Of a stretch of DNA of 64,000 bases, positions 1 through 8,055 are shown piece by piece. The notes beneath the pieces were generated by a model, which saw only the letters and a list, made by a program, of their open reading frames with translations, did not search any database and was not told the origin of the DNA. The stretch is from Brevibacillus fluminis (GTDB taxonomy: Bacteria > Bacillota > Bacilli > Brevibacillales > Brevibacillaceae): contig NZ_RHHQ01000015.1 of NCBI RefSeq assembly GCF_003710825.1, forward strand, positions 124,001 to 188,000. Reading direction: 5' to 3'. A program made the position numbers and the translations under genes. How positions within the stretch are numbered: the first letter of the stretch is position 1; every line of letters begins with the position of its first letter.

Positions 1-641
1 TATTCTTTCATGACCGCACGTATCTGGCTTGCGCGGAGATGAAGCATGGCGTGATCCATGTGTGGTCGGAAAAAATTACGCTGCGGACAATCGGCAAAAT
101 GTGGGTGCGCATCGCGTTTACCCTTCCATGGTATTATCAGCTGTTTCATCTCATGCTGTTGTGCGCGATCTTGTTCGGTGTGGCGGAAACGTGGTTCGAT
201 CCGCTGTGGATTTTGGTATATGCTGCAGGATTCCATTTCATCTTTCCGCGCCAGTTGAAAAAGTATCATGGTGCCGAACATAAAGTATTTAGCTACAATG
301 GGCCGAAACATCCGGAAGCATGGGAAGCGGTCAAACGGGCCAACATCGTCAATTCTGGCTGTTCGACCAATTCCGTCACCTACTTTTTCCTGTGCTTTCT
401 GGCGAGTCTGCCATTTACAGGCGCTTTGGAATGGAGCGTGCTCATCGGATTTGCCGGCATGGCAGCCGCGATGGTGTTTGACCGATACCTGCGGCGCATC
501 TTCAAGCCGGTATATTGGCTATCCGGGGTGCTGCAAAAATATGTGACCTGCAAGGAACCGGACCGTGCCCATTTGGAAACGGCGATTCGGTCCTATCAGA
601 TGCTGATGCATATGCGCGAAAAAAACAACCTCTACCAGTGA
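1..641 (+). CDS. DUF1385-like membrane protein, 5'-truncated
   Basis: The frame is open from the first bases of the window and runs to a TGA at 639-641, so the N-terminus lies outside; an ATG at 39 is not necessarily the start. The visible part has at least three hydrophobic segments and the sequence KKYHGAEHKVFSY. That matches the YHGAEHK signature of DUF1385 (YqhQ-type) proteins, and a Cys-containing stretch (NSGCSTNS) follows as in that family. The family is an uncharacterised membrane group in Firmicutes. A strong hairpin terminator follows directly and is shared with the convergent gamma-carbonic anhydrase gene. Family assignment is from motif memory, not alignment. Confidence 0.6.
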   Translation, partial: FFHDRTYLACAEMKHGVIHVWSEKITLRTIGKMWVRIAFTLPWYYQLFHLMLLCAILFGVAETWFDPLWILVYAAGFHFIFPRQLKKYHGAEHKVFSYNGPKHPEAWEAVKRANIVNSGCSTNSVTYFFLCFLASLPFTGALEWSVLIGFAGMAAAMVFDRYLRRIFKPVYWLSGVLQKYVTCKEPDRAHLETAIRSYQMLMHMREKNNLYQ

Positions 642-663
642 CGTACTGGCTGAGGTTGTTTTT
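622..663. terminator. bidirectional hairpin terminator
   Basis: AAACAACCTC pairs with GAGGTTGTTT, with a nested CCAGT/ACTGG stem. The T-run on one strand and A-run on the other let it serve both the upstream plus-strand gene and the convergent carbonic anhydrase gene. Confidence 0.85.
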
Positions 664-678
664 GCATCCATGACCGGA

Positions 679-1224
679 TTATTTCATTTGGGACTCTTGC
701 AGGCGCGCTTCCGTTTCAAGGCGTTTGTAGACTTGCCCTTTTTCCGCATACGACTGACGAATGCGAACCAACTCCTTGAAATCGGCTTCCGTCAAATCGC
801 GCTTTACTTTGGCAGGCGAGCCGATGACGAGCGAGCGTGGCGGCACTTTCATGCCAGGCGGAACCAAGGCGCCTGCGCCGACCATTGCTTCTTCGCCGAT
901 CTCGGCGCCATCCAAAACGATCGCACCCATGCCGATCAATGCGCCTCTGCGAACGATGCAGCTGTGCAGGACGGCATTGTGCCCCACGGTTACCTCATCT
1001 TCGAGAATCAGCGGTTTGTCCGGGCTTTGGTGCAAGGTGCTGTTATCCTGAACACTGACACGGCGTCCGATAATCGTCGGCGCGATGTCGCCGCGGATCA
1101 CCGTGTTGTACCAAATATTCGATTCCTCGCCGATGGTGACATCGCCTGAGACAAGCACGCCGTTTGCGAGAAAAACGGAGGGGTGAATCGAGGGGAGTTT
1201 GCCGTCAAATGGTAAAACTAACAT
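679..1224 (-). CDS. gamma-class carbonic anhydrase family protein (hexapeptide repeat)
   Basis: A 181-aa left-handed beta-helix protein of the gamma-carbonic anhydrase/PaaY/YrdA family. Imperfect hexapeptide repeats cover residues about 20-140. Three histidines at the family's metal-binding spacing are present (H65 in STLHQ, H82 and H87 in VGHNAVLH). Members are homotrimeric and bind Zn or Fe between subunits; some hydrate CO2, others have only acyl-CoA-related or unknown roles. The tail (about 150-181) is charged and helical, as usual. An AAGGAGG ribosome site precedes the ATG. Nothing in the neighbourhood (HesB protein, rnpB) specifies the substrate. Confidence 0.88.
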   Translation of the reverse strand: MLVLPFDGKLPSIHPSVFLANGVLVSGDVTIGEESNIWYNTVIRGDIAPTIIGRRVSVQDNSTLHQSPDKPLILEDEVTVGHNAVLHSCIVRRGALIGMGAIVLDGAEIGEEAMVGAGALVPPGMKVPPRSLVIGSPAKVKRDLTEADFKELVRIRQSYAEKGQVYKRLETEARLQESQMK

Positions 1225-1271
1225 GGAAATCCTCCTTGCAATAGATAGGCTGGCATAGCATCGAAAGGTTG

Positions 1272-1577
1272 TTACGGGAGCGAACAGCCGCCTTGCAGCT
1301 GTGTGGGATGAAAGATTTGCAGGCGCCCGTTTTCACGATTTCGATCGATGATCAGCCCATCTAAAAAGGACTCTTCACTCTCAGTCGTCAACAAGCGGAT
1401 GCCATCGATCCACGTGACCCGATCCGTCACGCCCGGTTCTGTCATGGCGATGGAAAACGAATAGCTGCTGCAGCCTGTAGTCGTGACGAGCACTTTGATG
1501 CCAAGCGCATCAGAGTCGGGCTCGGAGGCGAGTATGTCGCGCAGCAGGGCGGAAGCGGCCGGGGTTATGGTAATCAT
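1272..1577 (-). CDS. HesB/IscA-family iron-sulfur accessory protein
   Basis: A 101-aa protein with the HesB/IscA fold pattern: N-terminal MITITPAASALLRDIL, a central TTGCSSYSF (C36) in place of the usual GGCSGF, and a C-terminal GGCS (C98). Classical A-type carriers have a CGC pair near the C-terminus; here only one C-terminal Cys remains, so it resembles the divergent Bacillus HesB-like group and need not be a true Fe-S donor. A GGGAGGA ribosome site lies at normal spacing. It is 47 bp from the carbonic anhydrase gene on the same strand and may be co-transcribed with it. Confidence 0.75.
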   Translation of the reverse strand: MITITPAASALLRDILASEPDSDALGIKVLVTTTGCSSYSFSIAMTEPGVTDRVTWIDGIRLLTTESEESFLDGLIIDRNRENGRLQIFHPTQLQGGCSLP

Positions 1578-1752
1578 GTGTATCCTCCCAAAAATCGTAA
1601 CAAAAATAACTCCTCTCTATTTTACTACAGGAGCGATAGACTGACCATGCCAGGATGTCGCCTTCCTTCCATCATCCGGTAGTTGACCTCTCTCGCCTGG
1701 TGTGATAAAGTATTCTTTGCTGATCGAATCAGCACTGACAAAAAAGAATATA

Positions 1753-2154
1753 CGCAAGGAATGCGGGTAGTCGCTGTCGCAGCCGTTTTTGACGGCGGGC
1801 GATAGAGGAAAGTCCAGGCTCGCCCAGGCTGAGATGTCTGGAGTGTTCGTACCTGGTGCAAACCAGGGCAGTGAGGCATTGCGCTTTGCTGACGGCGCGA
1901 AAAGGGTTCTCTAGTAGACCCGAGTACGCTGAAAGTGCCACAGAAACGTAGCTTTTCTGGCGACAGAAAAGATGGAACGCGGTAAACCCTGCGAGCGAGA
2001 AACCCAAATTTGGTAGGGGAACCGTCCTGAAGGAATCAAACGGAAGGGACGGATGGCAATTTTGCCATAGATAGATGGCTACCGCTCTTTGTGCGAGGGG
2101 ATGCCCCGATTGCAGCACGGGAGAGACAGAACCTGGCTTATAGCATTTCTTGCG
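1753..2154 (+). ncRNA. rnpB: RNase P RNA, class B
   Basis: The catalytic RNA of RNase P, which matures tRNA 5' ends. Hallmarks are visible in order: GAGGAAAGTCCAGGCTCGC, GTGTTCGTACCTGG, GAAAGTGCCACAG, GGAACGCGGTAAACCC, GAGAAACCCAAATTTGGTAG, and ATAGATAGATGGCTACCG near the 3' end. This order matches B. subtilis rnpB. The 5' end (CGCAAGGAATGC) pairs with the 3' end (GCATTTCTTGCG) to form P1, which fixes the boundaries at about 402 nt. A Rho-independent terminator follows. The class B layout supports a Bacilli host. Confidence 0.97.
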
Positions 2155-2171
2155 TTTCTTACTTCAAAGTC

Positions 2172-2199
2172 AACCATCCGAGCGAACGGATGGTTTTTT
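2172..2199 (+). terminator. Rho-independent terminator of rnpB
   Basis: AACCATCCG and CGGATGGTT form a 9-bp stem followed by a T-run, 17 bp after the P1 stem of RNase P RNA. Confidence 0.9.
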
Positions 2200-2304
2200 A
2201 CTGCGTTAACGGCCTCATTTCCCCAAAAACGGGCGAATGCCCTAACACGGAATCGTGTCCATCCCATAAGATAGATAAGAATTGTATGGGAGGAGGGAAT
2301 TGAA

Positions 2305-2388
2305 ATGGGTCTCTTTAACAACGATGAGTTTGCATTGGTTTTGGTTCTCTTTGTGTTGCTTGTCATCGTAGGTGCCGCTGTCGTCTAA
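2305..2388 (+). CDS. YjcZ-type sporulation microprotein
   Basis: A 27-aa protein, one short polar head (MGLFNNDEF) followed by a single hydrophobic helix ending GAAVV. It matches the YjcZ/YhzE group of spore-associated microproteins (pattern FxxxFALVLVLFxLLVIVGA). An excellent GGGAGGAGGGAA ribosome site at 2288-2299 precedes the ATG, and a hairpin terminator follows. A second, clearly related microprotein lies at 27413-27511 on the other strand. The molecular role of this group is unknown. Confidence 0.88.
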   Translation: MGLFNNDEFALVLVLFVLLVIVGAAVV

Positions 2389-2416
2389 TTCTTCAGGAGC
2401 GATACCTCGTATCAGG

Positions 2417-2468
2417 AGAAAGCGGCGGACCCTATTACATCGTGTAAGGGGAACGCCGCTTTTTCTTG
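2417..2468 (+). terminator. Rho-independent terminator
   Basis: AGAAAGCGGCG pairs with CGCCGCTTTTTCT, about 30 bp downstream of the YjcZ-type gene. Confidence 0.85.
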
Positions 2469-2566
2469 CTTTTCACACTCTATTCATTTGTTTCCAGATT
2501 ATTAGACAGGCTCTGCGAAATCGGCTATAATCTCACTACAATGACGTGGCAGGTATGGGTGATCAT

Positions 2567-3163
2567 ATGACGAAGGATAAAATCAAGCACGAGGCGATGT
2601 GCTTATTTGCACAAAATGGCTACAATGGGACAGCCCTCGCAGAAATCGCGAAACAGGTGGGCATCAAGACACCTTCTATTTTTGCACACTTTAAAGGGAA
2701 AGAAGATTTGTTTCTCTCGGTTTTTGCCGATCTATCCTGGCAGGAAGTAAGCCATGTGGAGCAAATCATTGAAAATATCGAGGAAGCGACGGTAGAAGAA
2801 AAGCTGTCGCTGATTTTCCATGAAACATGCCGGTTTTATTTGCAAAATGAAGTGCGTGCGGAGTTCCTCAAGCGTACCATGTTATTTCCGCCAGACTTTT
2901 TGCAAGATAAAATCCGTGAACGGTTCATCACATCGGAAGAGAGCCTCTCGCAAATTTTGCGTGAGATTTTTGTCGCGGGCATTGAAGCGGGAGTCGTGCG
3001 CAAAGAAAAAACCGAGTCTCTCATCGCAGCGTATTATTGCACGATTGACGGCGTGTTTTTGCAAATGTCGTACTACGGCAAAGACGCCATGACGCAGCGT
3101 TTAGAAGCGGCGTGGAAAAATTTCTGGCTTGGCATCACGAACAAGCAAGCGCAAATTGATTGA
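2567..3163 (+). CDS. TetR-family transcriptional regulator
   Basis: A 198-aa one-component repressor. The N-terminal helix-turn-helix occupies residues about 20-45 (TALAEIAKQVGIKTPSIFAHF), followed by an all-helical ligand domain. Starts at ATG 2567 (chosen), ATG 2555 and GTG 2546 are all in frame; 2567 gives the usual length before the HTH and has GGGTGA upstream. Directly downstream is a sigma-A promoter with a palindromic operator and a broken lipoprotein gene, so it probably controlled that gene and perhaps the permease after it. Confidence 0.9.
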   Translation: MTKDKIKHEAMCLFAQNGYNGTALAEIAKQVGIKTPSIFAHFKGKEDLFLSVFADLSWQEVSHVEQIIENIEEATVEEKLSLIFHETCRFYLQNEVRAEFLKRTMLFPPDFLQDKIRERFITSEESLSQILREIFVAGIEAGVVRKEKTESLIAAYYCTIDGVFLQMSYYGKDAMTQRLEAAWKNFWLGITNKQAQID

Positions 3164-3211
3164 CAATTTTCGCGCTCTCGCTTTATACTCTACCTAACGA
3201 ATATTAGTTAG
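3160..3211 (+). promoter_or_regulatory. sigma-A promoter with TetR-type operator
   Basis: TTGACA (3160-3165) and TATACT (3184-3189) are spaced by 18 bp. Five bases downstream lies CTAACGAATATTAGTTAG (3194-3211), a near-perfect palindrome whose two mismatched positions are symmetric. The place and form are typical of a TetR repressor operator; the adjacent TetR gene is the obvious candidate. Confidence 0.75.
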
Positions 3212-3226
3212 TTGAGAGGTGAAGCC

Positions 3227-3337
3227 ATGCAACAACAATTGTTTCTCCTAGCAGTGTTGCTCTCCATGATTTTGACAGGCTGATGCTCGAAAACGCAACG
3301 CAACCATACGATTCAGATGCGATGGGTTGGTGACTGA
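3227..3337 (+). pseudogene. broken lipoprotein gene (signal peptide remnant)
   Basis: After a good ribosome site (GAGAGGTGAAG) an ATG opens a perfect lipoprotein signal peptide, MQQQLFLLAVLLSMILTG. The next codon is TGA, followed by TGC TCG AAA (Cys-Ser-Lys), the expected start of the mature lipoprotein. Reading through the TGA gives 17 more codons to a second TGA at 3335-3337. No downstream frame continues as a recognisable lipoprotein, so most of the gene seems to be lost. Regulated lipoproteins next to TetR genes are often efflux adaptors, but the remnant is too short to tell. Confidence 0.6.
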
Positions 3338-3359
3338 ACCAACCTGCAAGCGTTTTCGC
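3288..3359 (+). repeat. nested inverted repeats upstream of the permease
   Basis: CGAAAACGC (3288-3296) and GCGTTTTCG (3351-3359) can form an outer stem; inside it GGTTGGT and ACCAACC form a tight hairpin around 3325-3343. This could be a structured leader of the permease mRNA or a scar at the end of the broken lipoprotein gene. It does not match a riboswitch class I know. Confidence 0.45.
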
Positions 3360-3419
3360 ACAGCGACTTCCATCCATCCACGAACAGTTCACGAAAGCAC
3401 GTTATTGGGGGGCGTATGT

Positions 3420-4790
3420 ATGAAAGAAGGAGAACAAACACAATCATTGAACCGGACGCTGTCGCTGCGGCATGTTGTCTTGTTTGGGTTAGCATTTATG
3501 GCACCGGTGACCGTTTTTGCTACATATGGGGTTGCCGGAGAAATTGCGCAAGGGATGATGCCGACCGCGTATGCCATGGCGATGGTCGTCATGCTGTTCA
3601 CCGCCATCAGCTATGGGATGCTGGTGAAAGCTTTTCCGATCGCAGGTTCCGCGTACACCTTCACACAGCGATCGATCAGCCCGCACCTCGGCTTTTTGGT
3701 AGGCTGGACCATTTTGCTTGACTATGTTTTTTCTCCGATGATCAGTTCCCTGCTTGTCGGCATTTTCGTCTCCAACTATTTTCCTGGTGTTCCGATGGCT
3801 GTCTGGATTATATCGTTCATCGTCATCGTGACAACGGTTAACATTTTGGGGATTCGCTTGGCTGCGAATGTAAACGCTATCCTAGTGGTCGCTCAGTTGC
3901 TCTTGTGTGTGCTCTTTGTCGTTTTTGCGATCCAAGGACTACTTGCTGGTAAAGGCTCCGGCACGCTTGTCTCGCTCACGCCGTTTTACGATCCCAACGT
4001 GCAGATGGGGGGATTGATGGCGGTCATTCCGATTCTGTGCTTTACGTTCTTGGGCTTTGATGCTGTCACGACACTTGCTGAAGAAACGAAAAACCCGGTG
4101 AAAACATTGCCAACCGCCATTATTTTGATCACGTTGATCGGTGGTCTCCTTTATGTGGCTGACACGTATTTTGCGCAGCTTGTGCATCCTTCGTTTACGT
4201 TTCAAGACCCTGAATCCGCTGTGTTCGAAATCTTCGGAGTATTGAAAAATGCCTTTCTCGATGCGCTTTTCCTCGTAGTCTCCATGACGGCTGCTTTTGC
4301 ATCAGCGATGGCTTCCGGAGCGAGCGCTTCCCGCATCCTGTACGCAATGGGACGGGAAAATGTGCTGCCGCGCAAATTTTTCGGCTATTTGTCGCCAAGG
4401 TTCCAGACACCGGTGCTCAATTTGCTGCTGATCGGCTTGATCGCAATGTCGGCGCTGTTCTTCGATCTGATGACAGCGACCGCATTCATCAACTATGGCG
4501 CTTTGTTCGCTTTCGTTTTTGTCAATCTGTCTGTGATTTCCCATTTCTTTATCCGCAAGAAGCAGCGCTCCGGCGTCAATGTGTTTCGCTATTTGCTTGT
4601 TCCGGCGATCGGCGCCATCATTACCGGCATTTTCTGGGCGAAGCTGGATATGCATTCGCTGATCTTGGGAACGGCCTGGCTCGTCATCGGGATCGGCTAT
4701 CTGGCCTACATCACCAAGATGTTCCGCCTGCCACCGCCGAACATCCACCTGGATGATCCGGAGCAAAACACCACCTCAGATATTTTTTAA
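3420..4790 (+). CDS. APC-superfamily amino acid permease
   Basis: A 456-aa integral membrane protein with about 12 transmembrane helices. The N-terminus LNRTLSLRHVVLFGLAFMAPVTVFATYGV carries the Gly-rich helix 1 typical of amino acid-polyamine-organocation permeases, and FLGFDAVTTLAEETKNP (near residue 205) is the conserved helix 6 region with the acidic TLAEE motif. It likely imports an amino acid or amine by proton or sodium symport. ATG 3420 is chosen because GGGGGG at 3407-3412 is the only good ribosome site; the frame is open further upstream through the pseudogene region. Only 17 bp separate it from the amidohydrolase gene, suggesting uptake and hydrolysis of one substrate. Confidence 0.88.
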   Translation: MKEGEQTQSLNRTLSLRHVVLFGLAFMAPVTVFATYGVAGEIAQGMMPTAYAMAMVVMLFTAISYGMLVKAFPIAGSAYTFTQRSISPHLGFLVGWTILLDYVFSPMISSLLVGIFVSNYFPGVPMAVWIISFIVIVTTVNILGIRLAANVNAILVVAQLLLCVLFVVFAIQGLLAGKGSGTLVSLTPFYDPNVQMGGLMAVIPILCFTFLGFDAVTTLAEETKNPVKTLPTAIILITLIGGLLYVADTYFAQLVHPSFTFQDPESAVFEIFGVLKNAFLDALFLVVSMTAAFASAMASGASASRILYAMGRENVLPRKFFGYLSPRFQTPVLNLLLIGLIAMSALFFDLMTATAFINYGALFAFVFVNLSVISHFFIRKKQRSGVNVFRYLLVPAIGAIITGIFWAKLDMHSLILGTAWLVIGIGYLAYITKMFRLPPPNIHLDDPEQNTTSDIF

Positions 4791-4807
4791 TATAGGAGAT
4801 GAACGTT

Positions 4808-6424
4808 ATGAATACAAAACCATACGCAGATTTGATTTTATCGGGAAATGCGGTGTTTACAGGCTTGTCGGACAAGCCGGAGCCGTCCGCCATCGCGATC
4901 GTCGGCAACAAGATCGCAGCGATCGGAAGCAAAGAGGAGATCGCCTCCTATAAAGGGCCGCAAACAAAGGAATATGATGCAGGCGATCAGCTGATTATGC
5001 CGGGGATGCATGACTTCCACCTGCATATCATGTTCGGTAGCATCGCGATGGAGGGTGTGCAGCTGTTTCAGGCGCGCTCCCAGCAAGAAGCGATCGAGAT
5101 GGTGCGCCAGCATGCGCAAAACGTCCCGGCCGACGAATGGGTGCTCGGCTTTGTGTGGGATGCTGCGTATTGGGACAATCAGGAGCTGCCGACACGCCAG
5201 TCGCTGGACGAGGTATTCCCGGATCGCCCGGTGCTTTTGTTCCATGCGGAAGGGCACTATGCATGGGTGAACAGCAAAGCGCTGGAGCTGGCTGGAGTGA
5301 CTCGTGAATCGGAAAATCCGCCGTTTGGCATCATTGCGCGGGATGAAGCAGGCGATGCGACCGGTATCTTGTATGAAAGTGCGATCGGTCTTGTCGCAAA
5401 CAAGGCATTTGATTTGCCGCGCGAGAAGAAAATGGCGTTGTTCCAAAATTTTTTGAAGGAAGCGAGAACGTGCGGCATTACGTCCGTGTCCGATCTATAC
5501 GGCACCGACATCAGCAAAAAGCTGGATGATTTCACGTTGTTCCGCGAGGCTGAAGAAAAAGGCGAGCTAACCTCACGCGTTCATCTGTTCCCTGCACTGG
5601 ACGGGGATTTGGAACGTGCCCGAAGCCAACGGGACATGTACAAATCGGACAAGCTGCGCGTATCGGGTTTAAAGCAGTTCATCGACGGCGTCATTACGGG
5701 ACGGACCGCCTGGCTAATCGGCTCTTATGCGGATATGGAGGGGCATGAAGGGGAGTCTGCATTCCCGGTGGAGACCATTTTGAAATGGGTGGAGGAAGCG
5801 GATAAAGAGGGCTTCAACGTGCGTTTCCACTCCATAGGGGAAGCGGCGATTCGCCTCGCTTTGGATGCGTTCGAGCAGGCGGCCAAAGTAAATGGCCCGC
5901 GCGACCGCCGTCACGCAGTAGAGCACGTCGAGGTTATTCATCCGGATGATATCGCCCGTTTTGGTCAATTGGGCGTCATCGCGTCTCAGCAGCCTGACCA
6001 TATGGCGATGTCGGAGCGAGGTGTCTATACGGACCGGATCGGCGCCGAGCGTGAGCCGTACGTGTTCGTCACCCGTTCCCTCCAGCAGGCTGGGGCACCG
6101 CTTGCCTTCAGCAGCGATTTCCCGATCGACGTACTGAACCCGATGATCCAGATTTACCGTGCCGTCACGCGCATCGACAGCAGCGGGAAGAACGTGTGGC
6201 ATCCAGAGCAGCGTGTCAGCCTCGCAGACGCCCTGCGCGCATACACATGGGGAGGCGCATACGGCACGGAGCGCGAGCACGAGCTCGGTACGCTCGAAGC
6301 CGGCAAACTGGCCGACATCGCCATATTGGACCGCAACCTGTTTGACGTACCTGTAGAACAAATTCCAGAAACGAAGGCCGTGCTTACCGTGATGGATGGT
6401 AAAATCGTGTTTTCTGCGGAATAA
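4808..6424 (+). CDS. amidohydrolase, YtcJ-like (Amidohydro_3)
   Basis: A 538-aa metal-dependent hydrolase of the amidohydrolase superfamily. It has the beta-sandwich N-terminus (ADLILSGNAVFTG), the metal-binding HDFHLH (H71, H73), a later HSIGEAA in place of the usual HAIGDRA, HVEVIHPDD, and FSSDFPID with the catalytic Asp region. The C-terminal GTLEAGKLADIAILDRN is the classical ending. YtcJ-type enzymes hydrolyse N-acyl, amide or imide substrates; the true substrate is unknown. ATG 4808 is preceded by AGGAG (4794-4798); the in-frame ATG at 4799 overlaps that site and is unlikely. It forms a likely operon with the permease and ends at a strong terminator. Confidence 0.88.
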   Translation: MNTKPYADLILSGNAVFTGLSDKPEPSAIAIVGNKIAAIGSKEEIASYKGPQTKEYDAGDQLIMPGMHDFHLHIMFGSIAMEGVQLFQARSQQEAIEMVRQHAQNVPADEWVLGFVWDAAYWDNQELPTRQSLDEVFPDRPVLLFHAEGHYAWVNSKALELAGVTRESENPPFGIIARDEAGDATGILYESAIGLVANKAFDLPREKKMALFQNFLKEARTCGITSVSDLYGTDISKKLDDFTLFREAEEKGELTSRVHLFPALDGDLERARSQRDMYKSDKLRVSGLKQFIDGVITGRTAWLIGSYADMEGHEGESAFPVETILKWVEEADKEGFNVRFHSIGEAAIRLALDAFEQAAKVNGPRDRRHAVEHVEVIHPDDIARFGQLGVIASQQPDHMAMSERGVYTDRIGAEREPYVFVTRSLQQAGAPLAFSSDFPIDVLNPMIQIYRAVTRIDSSGKNVWHPEQRVSLADALRAYTWGGAYGTEREHELGTLEAGKLADIAILDRNLFDVPVEQIPETKAVLTVMDGKIVFSAE

Positions 6425-6441
6425 TAAGGAATAGCAAGCGA

Positions 6442-6475
6442 AAAGAATCCTCGGAAAAACGAGGATTCTTTTTTA
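6442..6475 (+). terminator. Rho-independent terminator
   Basis: AAAGAATCCTCG pairs with CGAGGATTCTTT, loop AAAAA-rich, then T-run; 18 bp after the amidohydrolase stop. Confidence 0.93.
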
Positions 6476-6490
6476 TTACACACAGCAGCC

Positions 6491-6714
6491 GCGAGATTTT
6501 TGCAAGAAAGCGGAGCGAAAGCTTTTACAATGCCCGCCAGGCTTGCGCAAAAAAATGAAAACGCCTTTGCGTCACATATCATCGTGAAGATGCTTCCGCC
6601 GCGCAGCGTGTGGCTTTTGGACGCAGTTTTCATTTTTTTGCGCAAGCCGTTCACCCCGAGCCCCAGCAGGCATTGTAATGCCTTTCGCGGAGCTTTCTTG
6701 CAAAAATCCCTCGC
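6491..6714. repeat. 224-bp imperfect inverted repeat (MITE-like or large hairpin)
   Basis: The left arm (6491-6562) and right arm (6626-6714) are reverse complements with small gaps. Matching blocks from outside in are GCGAG, ATTTTTGCAAGAAAGC, GCGAAA, TTACAATGCC, and GGCTTGCGCAAAAAAATG plus AAAAC. The right arm has about 15 extra bases near 6648-6662. The central 63 bp hold weaker pairing. The stretch 6476-6801 has no credible gene; short open frames inside it are a by-product of the repeat. It could be a non-autonomous mobile element or an mRNA-stabilising structure. No second copy was noticed in this window. Confidence 0.75.
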
Positions 6715-6801
6715 TACACCACCACAAACCCATTTTCCGAAACAAACCACCGCAAAATACGTCTATTAAAGTAAGAAACCACTTTTTAGGAGGTGAAGGA
6801 G

Positions 6802-8055
6802 ATGGACAAAAGGACTCTGATTCAGCAAGAATCGGCGGCTTGGGTAAAAGACGGCGTGATTACCTCCGAGCAGCAGGAGCGAATCATGGAGCGGTATCCG
6901 GTGGTAAACCGAGTGAGTGCCCTGCCGATCCTAGCCGCCGTCCTGTTTGGTCTTGGCGTGCTGGCATTTATCGCCTCGAATTGGTCGGGGATTGCGCCCG
7001 TTGCCAAGCTGGTAATCATTTTTGCATCGATGGCACTCGCGTATGTAGGGGCAGACCGACTGCGAGCACGCGGCTACGCACGGTTGGGGACGGCTGTTAC
7101 ACTTATCGGGATCGTGATATTCGGCGCGGGATTTTTTCTAATCGGGCAAATGTACCATCTGTCAGCCAATCCGATCAATGCCTTTTATTTATGGTTTGTC
7201 GGGGCATTGGCGCTTGTCTGGCATTATAAGGAGCGTGCTCTGTTTGTGGCGCTTCAGCTGATTTTGACCGTTTCAGCCTTTTATGGCGAAATGGACGGCA
7301 TGCGTGAAGGTGTTTCTGTGGCCGTGTATTATGCACTATTTGCACTGGGAGTCCTGCCGTTATTGCTTCGTTTTCGCGGCACAGGAACGGTAACCTTCTC
7401 GTTTGCCAGCTTTCTTTTGTTCGCCCTGATCGATGTGAGCGCATGGGAGCATGTGCTCACATACCCGCTGCTTTTGCTGGCGTTCTATGTCATCGCACAG
7501 CTCATAACCGGCAAAGCAGAGCCGTTTGGGCAGGTGATGCGGGTGCTCAGCTATGTGGCGATTTTTGTCTACACCATCTTCCAAATCTTCATCGATGATT
7601 TGCTGACACATCCAACCGGCCCGTATCTGGCACCTTGTCTGATTCTGGCAGCCTTGATCGCGGCATCAGCTGTCGTCGCGGTCATGCGTGGGAAAAAAGC
7701 CGATCTGGGAGACTTGATTCCGTATGCCGCATTCTTGCTCGTGTTTGCACCGACTGCGCTTTCAAGTGCGGGTGTACTTATGGCAGATTGGAGCGTGCCG
7801 CTGATCATTTCCCTGTTTGCCTTCTCCAGCGTGATGATCATGACAGGAGAAAAGCGACGGGAAGTGTACCGGATCAATCTGGGAGCGATATTTTTTGGTA
7901 TTTCGTGTTTTGTGGCGTACATCAATTTCGCCTGGGACTTTATGGACAAATCCGTTTTCCTTCTGCTAGGCGGCGCGCTGCTGCTTGCGATCAGCTTTCT
8001 GCTTGAACGAAAGCGCCGCCATTGGGTAGACGAAGCGAGGAGGGATGGCCAATGA
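6802..8055 (+). CDS. DUF2157 domain membrane protein
   Basis: A 417-aa polytopic membrane protein. The cytosolic N-terminus (QQESAAWVKDGVITSEQQERIMERY) is the DUF2157 signature helix pair, followed by roughly ten transmembrane helices starting with ALPILAAVLFGLGVLAFIASNW. ATG 6802 follows an ideal AGGAGGTGA; the in-frame GTG at 6793 falls in that site. Its TGA stop overlaps the next ATG (ATGA at 8052-8055), so it is translationally coupled to a GDYXXLXY protein, a pairing common in Bacilli and Cyanobacteria. The function of the pair is unknown. Confidence 0.85.
   Translation: MDKRTLIQQESAAWVKDGVITSEQQERIMERYPVVNRVSALPILAAVLFGLGVLAFIASNWSGIAPVAKLVIIFASMALAYVGADRLRARGYARLGTAVTLIGIVIFGAGFFLIGQMYHLSANPINAFYLWFVGALALVWHYKERALFVALQLILTVSAFYGEMDGMREGVSVAVYYALFALGVLPLLLRFRGTGTVTFSFASFLLFALIDVSAWEHVLTYPLLLLAFYVIAQLITGKAEPFGQVMRVLSYVAIFVYTIFQIFIDDLLTHPTGPYLAPCLILAALIAASAVVAVMRGKKADLGDLIPYAAFLLVFAPTALSSAGVLMADWSVPLIISLFAFSSVMIMTGEKRREVYRINLGAIFFGISCFVAYINFAWDFMDKSVFLLLGGALLLAISFLLERKRRHWVDEARRDGQ

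Noticed and set aside
3281..3283. TGA in the lipobox read as selenocysteine
   Set aside because: No SECIS-like context was evident, a normal Cys codon follows at once, and no known lipoprotein needs Sec there; a nonsense codon in a decaying gene is simpler.
6500..6769. Short open frames inside the 224-bp inverted repeat
   Set aside because: They depend on the repeat, have no ribosome site, and encode nothing recognisable.
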